64,000 nt of DNA. Source: Carboxylicivirga fragile (GTDB lineage: Bacteria; Bacteroidota; Bacteroidia; Bacteroidales; Marinilabiliaceae). The translations under genes were made by a program, and so were the position numbers. Numbering within the stretch: the first letter of the stretch is position 1; every line of letters begins with the position of its first letter. The stretch lies in the NCBI GenBank assembly GCA_025499625.1, contig JAFMVD010000004.1, positions 83,421-147,420 of the forward strand. The letters are read 5' to 3'. Below, in pieces: positions 7,984-15,918 of this stretch. The notes under the pieces are model-generated. The model did not search any database. It was not told the origin of the DNA and saw only the letters and a list, made by a program, of their open reading frames with translations.

Positions 7984-8733
7984 CTATGAGATGGTACTAT
8001 CGGATAACTCATTGAATAACGATTCAACTCGATTTTTAACTGAATCGTTAACTTCGGTAAACTGTTTTCTTACCTGACTTGCTTTTGGAAAAACAGCTTT
8101 TTTAGTGGAGAAGTTTTCAGCTAATAATCGGGATAAATGCGAACGGTTAAAATCTGGGTCTTCTGACACCTTCTGCATAATCTTAAATGAAAGGTATGCC
8201 AGCTCAGGACTTGAAAGCTTCGTTTTAAACCTTTCTTGGCATTCCTGATTGAAAGATTTTATTTCAATTCCATCGTTTAATGCAGTAAGCTTTAAGACAT
8301 CAACCGCATTTTCAATCTTGTCAATACGTACAGCAAATGCAATGTGTAGTTTTTGATATTCCTTTCTCGCTTTTGTGAGGTATTTTTTCTGGAGGTATCG
8401 AGGGAAGCAACATTTATATTTGACTCTTTGTTTGGAAATACAATCCTGACTTTGTGAAATTACTTTTTTAAACTGCTCATTTAGGTTTTCTCTGGTATAA
8501 AGAAACTCATCAAGAAGATTATTTAGAAATGCTTTTCTTGACTGTTTTGTATTTAAGCTAAATGGTAAGCTAAGTATTTCTTTTCTGAACTTAATAAGAT
8601 ATTCATCAAGTTTTTCCTTGTATTCCAGTTCCGAAGAAAATTCTTCTGTAATTGTTATATACTGCTTCCTAAACTTGGTGGAGTACACCACCTCAATCCT
8701 CCCTATCTTTTCTATGAAATCATATACGAACAT
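7984..8733 (-). CDS. Hypothetical protein of the mobile element
   Basis: A 249-residue soluble, Lys- and Gln-rich protein, mostly predicted helical. It contains a central basic segment with a Cys pair (KYKCCFPRYLQKKYLTKARKEY) and a C-terminal Ser/Lys-rich part (FPKASQVRKQFTEV). I do not recognise a family. It sits between the recombinase and the replication operon, a place often taken by element regulators, and is followed by a terminator. Confidence 0.55.
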   Translation of the reverse strand: MFVYDFIEKIGRIEVVYSTKFRKQYITITEEFSSELEYKEKLDEYLIKFRKEILSLPFSLNTKQSRKAFLNNLLDEFLYTRENLNEQFKKVISQSQDCISKQRVKYKCCFPRYLQKKYLTKARKEYQKLHIAFAVRIDKIENAVDVLKLTALNDGIEIKSFNQECQERFKTKLSSPELAYLSFKIMQKVSEDPDFNRSHLSRLLAENFSTKKAVFPKASQVRKQFTEVNDSVKNRVESLFNELSDSTIS

Positions 8734-8850
8734 TATACTTTAATTTAAATAGTTAATAAAAAATTAGTATTAACGTACAAAGGAAATAATGTATACTTCT
8801 TTGCGATTTTGGTACTTGTTCGTATATGATTTCGTGTCTTTCATTATCTT

Positions 8851-10221
8851 CTAAATGACTTTGTATGAAAACTTAGTGGAGCAAGATTGACATTGCAAAC
8901 TCAGCTTTTTAAGTGTGATTATTCCTTTTTCAAAATTTATCACTTCATTGTCGCAATTTGGGCAGATAGCCAGATTGTGAGTAGTGCCTCCATCACTAGG
9001 ACGATTTAACCTATTCCATTTTGACATTTCGTCTTTTCGCTTATCATCAATGATTTTAGCGTAAATCTGTGTGGTTCTTAAATCATTATGCCCCATGATG
9101 TCAGATACGGTTTCCAAGGACATTCCTAATGTCAATGCACTAACTGCAAAAGTGTGTCTTGTTGAATGAAAAGAGAGATATTTATTTATGCCAACCTCTT
9201 TCATTATAAAACGTAGCATCGGGTTAATATCTGAGCTATTTCTAACAAAACCTTGGTATATTGTGTCGCTTGGCTTTTTATCTTTTAAATCAAGAATAGA
9301 TAATAGCCTTTCTGTGAGTGGAATTCTGAGCATTTTTTCTTTATCCTTCCGGCTTTTTTCCATCGGCATTATTATCATATTGCTTTCAATATGTTTGAAC
9401 CTAAGCTTTTTTAGGTCAGAGAGGCGTAACCCACTATAACAACTTATCAATATGTGTTGAAGGGTTTCCTGATACTTCAATCCGGTTAAATATGTTTTGC
9501 CACGTTTATCCTTATGATAGATTTTTAAGAATTGTTCACTGTTGTAATAATCATGAAGCATATCTAATTCCTCAAGCGTAAGATGTTCTTTTTTGCCATC
9601 CTCTTTTAAAAATGAGAAATTGTGAAAAGGGTTTCTATCAATTATTGATTTTTTGTGAGCATAGGTTATGTATTTCCTTATCATTGAAATATTACTATAT
9701 ATAGTATTTGCCTTATTATCGAGTTTTTCTATCAGGTAGTTCCTGTATTTTTCGAGCCAACTCTCATCAATTTCGTAAATCGTAACATTTGGTTGGTATC
9801 TTTCCACCTTTAGAATATCAAGTTCTAATCCTTCATGGGTAGACTTTTTTATTCTATTTCGCTCTTCATTTAACCTGTTTTTTGCAAATTCAATAAAGCT
9901 ACCATTAACCTCACAATTTGAGTAGATGCTCATAATATTTCCGAAAGTAACTGCTTGCTTTTTTCTCTCTAATTCGATAATGATTTGTTCAATCTCGCTC
10001 TCTTTATCTTTTAAATAGAGATTGTTTTTCTTTGCATCTGGTACTTCTCTAATTTCTTTAATCTTTTTAGTTTTGGAGTTGTAATACTCTGGTCTAAGAA
10101 ATAGATTAAGAGGGATTTTTTTGGTCTTCCTGTTAAGGGTAACTCTAATGTAAAAACGTGACGTACCATCTTTTTTTGTGTACGAGCTGTCTAAAAAAAT
10201 ACTTACTGTAGCATTCGCCAT
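8851..10221 (-). CDS. Tyrosine recombinase/integrase with C-terminal zinc ribbon
   Basis: A 456-residue site-specific recombinase. It has an N-terminal arm-binding region (residues 1-90), a SAM-like core-binding domain (about 105-215) and a C-terminal catalytic domain. Visible catalytic residues are Arg in CYSGLRLSDL, His-x-x-Arg in HSTRHTF, His in GHNDLRTTQ and the nucleophile Tyr in TQIYAKI. Unusually, about 40 residues follow the nucleophile domain and contain two CxxC pairs (CPNC and CQSC), a probable zinc ribbon. Its start faces the tRNA-Leu fragment about 220 bases away, with arm-type repeats in between, as expected for the integrase of this element. Confidence 0.9.
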   Translation of the reverse strand: MANATVSIFLDSSYTKKDGTSRFYIRVTLNRKTKKIPLNLFLRPEYYNSKTKKIKEIREVPDAKKNNLYLKDKESEIEQIIIELERKKQAVTFGNIMSIYSNCEVNGSFIEFAKNRLNEERNRIKKSTHEGLELDILKVERYQPNVTIYEIDESWLEKYRNYLIEKLDNKANTIYSNISMIRKYITYAHKKSIIDRNPFHNFSFLKEDGKKEHLTLEELDMLHDYYNSEQFLKIYHKDKRGKTYLTGLKYQETLQHILISCYSGLRLSDLKKLRFKHIESNMIIMPMEKSRKDKEKMLRIPLTERLLSILDLKDKKPSDTIYQGFVRNSSDINPMLRFIMKEVGINKYLSFHSTRHTFAVSALTLGMSLETVSDIMGHNDLRTTQIYAKIIDDKRKDEMSKWNRLNRPSDGGTTHNLAICPNCDNEVINFEKGIITLKKLSLQCQSCSTKFSYKVI

Positions 10222-10259
10222 AATTAATAAATTTGCGCTATAGCAGTCTCTAAAATATT

Positions 10260-10390
10260 ATTCGGAAACAATATTTAGTTGCCAACCATTATTCGGAAAC
10301 AATTCGGAAACAAATATTGTATTTGTTGTAAATATGAGTACGAATAAAGAACACTAAAGGAAAGTAAAGGCACGTAAAGGCAAGTAAAAT
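10260..10390. repeat. Two sets of direct repeats, candidate integrase arm-binding sites
   Basis: Set one is ATTCGGAAACA at 10260-10270, 10291-10301 and 10302-10312. Set two is a run with TAAAGG at 10355, 10365 and 10375 and a partial copy at 10385, exactly 10 bases (one helical turn) apart. Both lie between the integrase start and the tRNA attachment fragment, where lambda-type integrases bind arm sites. The repeats are directly visible; their role is inferred. Confidence 0.55.
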
Positions 10391-10441
10391 AGGGGTTTTT
10401 AGAAATACATTGTAATTTTATCTACAATAGTATTTGTATCC

Positions 10442-10502
10442 TACTTGGTTGAGGGCCATGTGTCCGTTAGGGCGTGCGGGTTCGAGTCCCGCTCTGGGCA
10501 CA
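10442..10502 (+). tRNA. 3' fragment of tRNA-Leu(GAG), element attachment site
   Basis: This reads as the 3' part of a class II tRNA. It has an anticodon loop TTGAGGG (10449-10455, anticodon GAG 10451-10453), a long variable arm with GTCC-GTTA-GGGC, a T-arm GCGGG-TTCGAGT-CCCGC (10476-10492), the acceptor 3' strand TCTGGGC and discriminator A (10500). No D-arm or matching 5' acceptor strand (GCCCAGA) lies upstream, and the 5' anticodon stem has a T-T mismatch. The 5' half has therefore been replaced by element DNA. This is the usual footprint of integration into a tRNA gene; the intact tRNA should be at the other junction, left of the window. Confidence 0.75.
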
Positions 10503-10524
10503 GATCAATAATCTAAATTGATCT

Positions 10525-10560
10525 AAAAGCGCTTAAAACTAATGTTTTAAGCGCTTTTTT
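10525..10560 (+). terminator. Terminator of the tRNA-Leu transcript
   Basis: AAAAGCGCTTAAAAC (10525-10539), loop TAAT, GTTTTAAGCGCTTTT (10544-10558), then further T. A perfect 15-base stem with a T tail, 25 bases after the tRNA fragment, so this is native chromosomal flank. Confidence 0.85.
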
Positions 10561-10610
10561 ATTCTAAGTGAACTTCATAAAACTTGATTAAAATAAAGTA
10601 ATAATGGGAG

Positions 10611-10765
10611 CTCTGAGGTACCATGCTATTCTATTTAACGATGTGGTACCTTGAGAGACTTAATGTTTTGTATTACAGCATTCGGTTTGACTCATTTTGA
10701 TATTATTTGAACTTGGTTTTGAGATAACTTTGTTACTAATTTGCACTTCAAGGTACCTTCTCAAA
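10611..10765. repeat. GGTACC-centred inverted/direct repeats upstream of the second recombinase
   Basis: CTCTGAGGTACCA (10611-10623) and TGGTACCTTGAGAG (10644-10657) form an imperfect inverted repeat with a 20-base spacer. A third copy, CAAGGTACCTTCTCAAA, follows at 10749-10765, only 17 bases before the recombinase start at 10782. They may be binding or crossover sites for that recombinase; no function is shown. Confidence 0.5.
10725..10732 (+). promoter_or_regulatory. Bacteroidota -7 element TAACTTTG before the orphan recombinase
   Basis: TAACTTTG matches the TAnnTTTG -7 consensus of Bacteroidota sigma-ABfr promoters and lies 50 bases before the start at 10782. A TTTG at 10706-10709 or 10696-10699 could be the -33 box, though neither spacing is ideal. 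Confidence 0.4.
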
Positions 10766-10781
10766 CCACAAAATTATTACT

Positions 10782-11987
10782 ATGAGGTTTTATACTAATT
10801 ATGTCATTAAAAAGACAAGTGTCCGAAAAAATGGAGCAGTCCCTATTTGTATTAGATTAACACTTAATCAATCTAGAGCCGAGGTTTCAACAGGTATAAC
10901 TATTTCCCCTAGTTCTTGGGATGAAGTCAGACAACTAATTGCAGAAGACAACAGAGATGCAGAAGTATATAATAATCGCCTAAAAAAAATGATCTCCAAA
11001 TTACAAGATATTTACAATCGTTTGGTTTCTGTTGGTGACGAGTTTGATATAGTTGATATCAAGAATGAATTCATTGGAGAAAAACGAACTAAAGGAATAT
11101 TGGAAGTCTTTGACTACTATTTAAAAACAATTGAAAATAACATTGGTCATGGTTATGCATTTAGTACACTTCAGCACTATCGTGTTTCGAGAAAAAAACT
11201 TTATCAATTTATGATGTCTGTTTTTAATCGTCAAGATGTGAAGTTGTCTCAAATAGATTACAATTTCTTAAATCAACTTGATATGTATTTAAAGACAGAA
11301 TTTAAGGTACATCAAAATACCGCCTGGAATTACCATAAACACCTTAGGCGAGTTTTGAATCTAGCAATATCAATGAATTATATTTCTAAAAATCCTTATT
11401 CTAATTTTAAAGTTAAACTTTTAGAACCTCATCGTGATTTCTTGACAATGGGTGAGTTGAAGCAAATAGAAATAAAAAATATAGAGCTGGAAAGATTGTC
11501 TATAGTTCGAGATGTCTTTGTTTTTGCATGTTATACTGGGTTGTCGTTTGCGGATGTTTCAAAACTCAAAAATGATCATATTCAAATTCGAGATGATGGT
11601 AATACATGGATTATAATTAATCGTACTAAAACAAAATCCAAATGTATTATTCCTTTATTTACAAAAGCTCTTCAAATAATTAAAAAATATAAAGAATATC
11701 CTCAGTCAATGTTGAATGGCAAAGTGTTACCTGTATCGTCTAACCAGAAACTTAACTGTTACCTTAAAGAATTAGCTGTGATTTGTGGAGTTAAAAAGAA
11801 TTTAACAATGCATATGGCTCGCCACACATTCGCTACCACTATAACTCTTTCGAATGGTGTTCCGATTGAGACTGTGTCAAGGATATTAGGCCATAATTCC
11901 CTTAAGGTAACTCAAATATATGCTAGGGTATTGGAAAACAAAGTATCTGAGGATATGAATGTTTTGAAAGATAAATTGGGGTTATAG
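10782..11987 (+). CDS. Tyrosine recombinase (orphan, transposon/phage type)
   Basis: A 401-residue Bacteroidota-type recombinase: an arm-type N-terminal domain (VPICIRLTLNQSRAEVSTGI), a SAM-like domain (about 105-205) and a catalytic domain with Arg expected near CYTGLSFADVSKL, His-x-x-Arg in HMARHTF, His in GHNSLKVTQ and nucleophile Tyr in TQIYARV. In CYTGLSFADV the position normally held by the first catalytic Arg (as in SGLRLSDL) reads Ser, which is common in the Bacteroidota BF-type recombinases. There are no accompanying transfer genes. It stands alone beside the tRNA flank and may be the remnant of another element or a local DNA-inversion enzyme. Confidence 0.85.
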   Translation: MRFYTNYVIKKTSVRKNGAVPICIRLTLNQSRAEVSTGITISPSSWDEVRQLIAEDNRDAEVYNNRLKKMISKLQDIYNRLVSVGDEFDIVDIKNEFIGEKRTKGILEVFDYYLKTIENNIGHGYAFSTLQHYRVSRKKLYQFMMSVFNRQDVKLSQIDYNFLNQLDMYLKTEFKVHQNTAWNYHKHLRRVLNLAISMNYISKNPYSNFKVKLLEPHRDFLTMGELKQIEIKNIELERLSIVRDVFVFACYTGLSFADVSKLKNDHIQIRDDGNTWIIINRTKTKSKCIIPLFTKALQIIKKYKEYPQSMLNGKVLPVSSNQKLNCYLKELAVICGVKKNLTMHMARHTFATTITLSNGVPIETVSRILGHNSLKVTQIYARVLENKVSEDMNVLKDKLGL

Positions 11988-12068
11988 CATTTTAGTAACG
12001 CATCTATGGTTGATTGACATTAATAGTTGCCTTAAATACATTTCCGTATAATATGCTTTGCTTGCTGA

Positions 12069-12149
12069 GTGTATATAACTGGTGCAGATGAAATAGTAAA
12101 TAAGTATTTAAAGCATCTTGGAAAACCAGATGACCTAAATGTGTCGTAG
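12069..12149 (+). pseudogene. Possible remnant of a periplasmic protein gene
   Basis: An open stretch translates to TGADEIVNKYLKHLGKPDDL followed by a few residues and TAG. The pattern ADEI(V/I)xKYxxxxGG is typical of the mature N-terminus of Bacteroidota outer-membrane lipoprotein-sorting or protease-like proteins, and no signal peptide precedes it here. It may be a scrap left by a deletion next to the recombinase. Weak evidence from a short match. Confidence 0.22.
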
Positions 12150-12509
12150 TTTATCTTAGAATAGTGCTTATGGTAACTGCTTCAGGTTATGTGCTCTGAC
12201 AACCATTATAGACTATCATTTTATATCGGTTGATTTAGAAATATGTTTACTAAATATTTTATTACAATGTATGAATCATTTTTAAGGAAAAGGGGAAATT
12301 GATAGTAGTATCTAGTTATTTCCCTGAATAATGATTGTTTTTTGTCAGAGACTTTGATTTCAATAAAATATTTAGTCACACCTAACTTTTTTATAGTATA
12401 AGGAAGAAGTACTTATTTCACTTTAAGAATGTAAATATGGGTTCGTTTTTCTAAGGACAAGAGCTTTCTTTTTAATATTAATAGTTCTTTTTCTTTTGGG
12501 TGAACGGAA

Positions 12510-12563
12510 ATGTACATATTCTTACGAATGTGCACATGATAGGTTCTCATGTTCATATATTTG
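12510..12563 (+). promoter_or_regulatory. Candidate operator and promoter of the LacI-kinase-nucleotidyltransferase genes
   Basis: ATGTACATATTC (12510-12521) and GAATGTGCACAT (12526-12537) form a 12-base inverted repeat with two mismatches around TTAC. It ends 18 bases before TATATTTG (12556-12563), a perfect TAnnTTTG -7 element. The repeat covers the expected -33 region, which suits a repressor. Transcription would start near 12570, leaving a leader of about 150 bases before the LacI start. Confidence 0.45.
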
Positions 12564-12719
12564 TGTAAACATTAAGTGTTTATTTTAATCTATGATTGTA
12601 TAAGTTATTTTAAGTAACTATCTTTTTAAATGGGGTTTATTAGTTGAATAAGTATTTCAAGTGAGTTTATTTTGAAGTAGGTGCATTAAAAAAACAATGA
12701 TACTTTATAGGTAATAGTT

Positions 12720-13786
12720 GTGACTAAATCAATTATGAAATCGAAAAAAGATTATACGATTAAAGATATTGCCAATATGGCTCAAGTATCTAGAGCAACT
12801 GTTGATAGGGTAATTCATAATAGAGGCTTTGTGTCAAGAGAGACTAGTGAAAAAATTCAGTTAATCATTGATAAGGTAGGTTATCAGCCTAATTTTATGG
12901 CTAAGATTTTGCAAAAAAGAAAGTTGTTCAGAATTGGTGTTTTGATTCCTGATGGGGATTTTGATCAGTATTGGGAAAAAGCCATTAATGCTATTAAAAA
13001 GACAGCACATGAATTGTCATTCATTGGCCTAAGTTTAGATCTGCATTTATTTGATCCCTTTAAAGAAATCAGTTTTAGTATTCACTCAAAGCAAATATTG
13101 CAAGGTGAATATGGTGGTGTTATAGTAACACCAATCTTTAATAATGAAGCTTCCTTGTTTTTTATTGAATGTGCGAGTATAGGATTACCTTGTGTTTCTT
13201 TTAACAGCTTTACAAATGATACTAATATTCTTTGTCATGTGGACAGGATTCTCAGAAAAGTGGTCGGACCGCTGCCTATTTGCTTAAAAAATTATCGAGT
13301 AAGAATGATGAATATGTAATTGTGCATATTGATGAAGACAATTGGAGTGCTTGTTATACCAAGAAGAAAGAAGATGGTTTTATTGAGGCTCTTATTCAGA
13401 AAGGAGTTAGTGAAAAAAATATTCATATCCTTAAAATAAAAGATATTTCTTCTGTTGAAAAAGAAACGGTTAGAATGCTAGAGATCTATCCCAATATTAA
13501 AGGTGTTTTTGTTAGTACTTCTAAAGTGTTTTGCATTGCCAGAGTTATTGAGGCCCATGATCTAAATTTAGCCTTGATTGGTTACGATTTAAATCAAGAA
13601 AATATTGAGTATTTAAAATCAAGTTTAATTGATTTTATTATTTATCAAAACCCTCAATTAGAAGCTAGTACTGCAATCACCTTATTGTTGGATCATCTAG
13701 CTTTTCAGAAGAAAATACCTAGGGTTAAGAATTTCCCTATCGAAATTATTATTAAAGAAAACCATCAGGAATATTTAACATTGTAA
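12720..13786 (+). pseudogene. LacI-family transcription regulator, frameshifted
   Basis: Together the two frames give about 355 residues, normal for LacI. The N-terminus is a LacI HTH and hinge (YTIKDIANMAQVSRATVDRV, residues 12-31). The sugar-binding domain follows (FRIGVLIPDGDFDQYWE) and continues in another frame to IEIIIKENHQEYLTL. The break is near 13240: the DNA reads TGTCATGTGGACAGGATTC, whereas one more G would give HVGQDSQKSGR, the conserved GQDSxxSGR segment of this family. So one base is missing. It heads a group with an N-acetylhexosamine kinase-like gene and a nucleotidyltransferase and probably controlled them. A sequencing error in a GG run would look the same. Confidence 0.85.
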
Positions 13787-13840
13787 CTACTAAAATTTTA
13801 TATGTCAAAATTAAATGCTGTTTAAAATAACAAATTACAT

Positions 13841-14935
13841 ATGCAAGAAACTAAACTGAAATATATTGCTAATCAATTTCATATTCAAGGTGTTGTATCA
13901 AAAATAAAGGCTCTTGGTGAAGGTTTTATTAACGATACATACATCATAGAAACTGAGAAAGCTAGAACACCCAACTATTTAATGCAACGAAAAAATAAAA
14001 ATGTTTTTAATGATGTTCCCGCAATGATGAATAACATTGAGCGGGTATGTCAGCATTTAAAAGCTAAGGTGAAAGCACATGGTGGTGATCCAATGAGAGA
14101 AGCTATGACGATTATCAAAACTAAGTAGGAGGCACTTTATTAAAAAGACTCACAGGGTGATTATTGGGCTGTATGTTTGTTTATTGCTGACAGTGTTGTC
14201 TACGAAGCTGCAGATTCCCCTGAGTTGGCCTATGCAGGTGGTAAAGGTATTGGAAAATTCCAAAGTATGAATTCTGATTTTAAGGGGCAATTAACAGATA
14301 TTCTTCCTGGTTTCCATAATATCCGCTTCCGATTTAAGCAATGGGATGAAGTTTTAAGTAAAGATCCTGTTGGTAGAAAAAAGGAGTTAAAAGCTGAGAT
14401 TGATTGTATTGAAAGTAGAAGGGAAGAAATGCTTAAGTTTTGGTCGAAGGTTGAAGATGGCACAATTCCAACGAGAGTAACACATAACGATACCAAAATC
14501 AACAACATCCTTTTTGATGATAAGGGTGATGTTTTGTGCGTTATTGATTTAGATACCGTTTTGAGTAGCAAGGCTTTGAATGATTTTGGTGATGCTATTC
14601 GTTCGTATACCAATACAGGTCTCGAAGATGATGAAAATCTGAGCAATGTTGCCATGGTTATGGCTATTTTTAAAGCTTATACTGAAGGTTATCTATCCGA
14701 AACTAAGTCATTCTTAACGTCGGTTGAATTAGATTATCTTGCTTTCTCAGCTAAGTATATAACCTACGAACAAGTATTACGTTTTTTAATGGATTACATT
14801 GATGGCGACAACTACTATAAAGTTAATTCACCAGAGCACAATTTAGTACGTACACATGCTCAATATAAACTTTTGCAGAGTATTGAACAGCAGTATGATG
14901 AAATGGAAGAGGTTGTTAAAGAAGCAGTGAAATAG
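13841..14935 (+). pseudogene. NahK-like N-acetylhexosamine 1-kinase (APH fold), two in-frame stops
   Basis: The frame from 13841 to 14935 is continuous except for TAG at 14126-14128 and TAA at 14141-14143. Read through, it gives about 364 residues, close to Bifidobacterium NahK (about 360). The N-terminus LGEGFINDTYIIET matches the nucleotide loop of NahK. The catalytic HNDTKINNILF (H-x-D-x4-N) and DLDT metal site lie in the C-terminal part. NahK phosphorylates GlcNAc/GalNAc at C1. The next gene is a sugar nucleotidyltransferase, so the pair would make UDP-HexNAc, fitting GalNAc from chondroitin. The piece after the stops could start at TTG 14177 but lacks the ATP-binding lobe. Probably inactive unless the stops are errors. 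Confidence 0.78.
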
Positions 14936-14951
14936 CAGACGCGATACAAGC

Positions 14952-15854
14952 ATGAAACCAACATTATTGATATTAGCCGCAGGAATGGGAAGCCGATATG
15001 GCGGTTTGAAACAGATGGATCCAATTGGTCCTTCAGGAGAAACGATTATTGATTACTCAATTCATGATGCCATTGAGGCAGGATTTGGAAAGATAGTTTT
15101 CGTAATTAGGGAAAGTTTTGAGAAAGAATTTAAGGCACTTTTTAATGCTAAACTTCATGGTAAGATTGAAGTCGCATATGTGAATCAAGAATTGGAAAAG
15201 GTGCCTGACCAGTGTACTTATAATTCTGAAAGAGAAAAACCGTGGGGCACAGGACACGCTATTCTGATGGCTAAAGATTGTATAAAGGAGCCTTTTGGCG
15301 TTATTAATGCCGATGATTTTTATGGCAAGGAAGCTTTTGTAACCATAGCAAACTTTTTGCGTGAAGATTGTTCTGATGTGCTATTCGGAATGGTTGGCTA
15401 TCAAGTTAAAAACACTATTTCGGAGAATGGTTCTGTTTCCAGAGGAGTTTGTTCTGTTGATAAACACTCACATTTGCTTGGTGTGATTGAGCGTACCCAC
15501 ATTGAGAAGTTGGATGATGGTATTGCTTATAAAGAGACGGAAGTATGGACTTACATTAATGATAATACAACGGTTTCGATGAATTTTTGGGGATTTTCAC
15601 CTCGGATATTTCAGCAACTTGAAGTTCAATTCATCGACTTCTTAGATAAAAAAGGGCAGGAGTTGAAATCTGAATTTTTTATACCGACGGTCGTTAGTAA
15701 TGTTATTGAGAATAAGGCGGCGAGAGTAAAGGTTTTAAATTCAGCTGCGCAGTGGTTTGGAGTGACTTATCAGGTAGATAAGGAATTGGCGATTAACTCT
15801 ATTAGTGAGCTTGTGAAAGAAGGTGTTTATTCAGCTGAATTATGGATCAAATAA
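14952..15854 (+). CDS. Sugar-phosphate nucleotidyltransferase
   Basis: A 300-residue enzyme of the NTP_transferase family. The N-terminus has the nucleotide-binding signature LILAAGMGSRYGGLKQMDPI (residues 5-24) with the conserved G-x-G-x-R and Lys. NADDFYG near residue 120 is the metal/nucleotide site. It should couple a sugar 1-phosphate to NTP. Located 16 bases after a NahK-like kinase gene, the substrate is probably an N-acetylhexosamine 1-phosphate, giving UDP-GalNAc or UDP-GlcNAc. Unlike the two genes before it, it has no visible damage. It ends in a terminator shared with the convergent sulfatase gene. Confidence 0.82.
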   Translation: MKPTLLILAAGMGSRYGGLKQMDPIGPSGETIIDYSIHDAIEAGFGKIVFVIRESFEKEFKALFNAKLHGKIEVAYVNQELEKVPDQCTYNSEREKPWGTGHAILMAKDCIKEPFGVINADDFYGKEAFVTIANFLREDCSDVLFGMVGYQVKNTISENGSVSRGVCSVDKHSHLLGVIERTHIEKLDDGIAYKETEVWTYINDNTTVSMNFWGFSPRIFQQLEVQFIDFLDKKGQELKSEFFIPTVVSNVIENKAARVKVLNSAAQWFGVTYQVDKELAINSISELVKEGVYSAELWIK

Positions 15855-15876
15855 TTTTATAGTTTTGATGTTTAGT

Positions 15877-15910
15877 AAAAAGGTTTTGGCTAAAGTGTCA
15901 AAACCTTTTT
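15877..15910. terminator. Bidirectional terminator
   Basis: AAAAAGGTTTTG (15877-15888), a 10-base loop and CAAAACCTTTTT (15899-15910). A perfect 12-base stem with A and T tails lies between the convergent nucleotidyltransferase and sulfatase genes, so it can serve both. Confidence 0.85.
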
Positions 15911-15918
15911 CATTTTGT

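Larger units (their letters stand above)
11988..12719. other. Gene-poor 730-base gap between orphan recombinase and LacI gene
   Basis: No complete gene is visible. It holds a 27-codon open stretch (12069-12149) that may be a gene remnant, an inverted repeat at 12510-12537 and a TATATTTG promoter element at 12556. The rest is AT-rich with many stops in all frames. Confidence 0.5.

Noticed and set aside
9188..9439. Plus-strand 83-residue frame inside the integrase gene
   Set aside because: Antisense to the catalytic domain, hydrophobic by chance.
10442..10502. Complete tRNA gene
   Set aside because: There is no D-arm or 5' acceptor strand upstream; only the 3' part from the anticodon arm is present.
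14230..14655. Minus-strand 141-residue frame opposite the kinase gene
   Set aside because: Antisense to the APH catalytic motif region, with no recognisable sequence.
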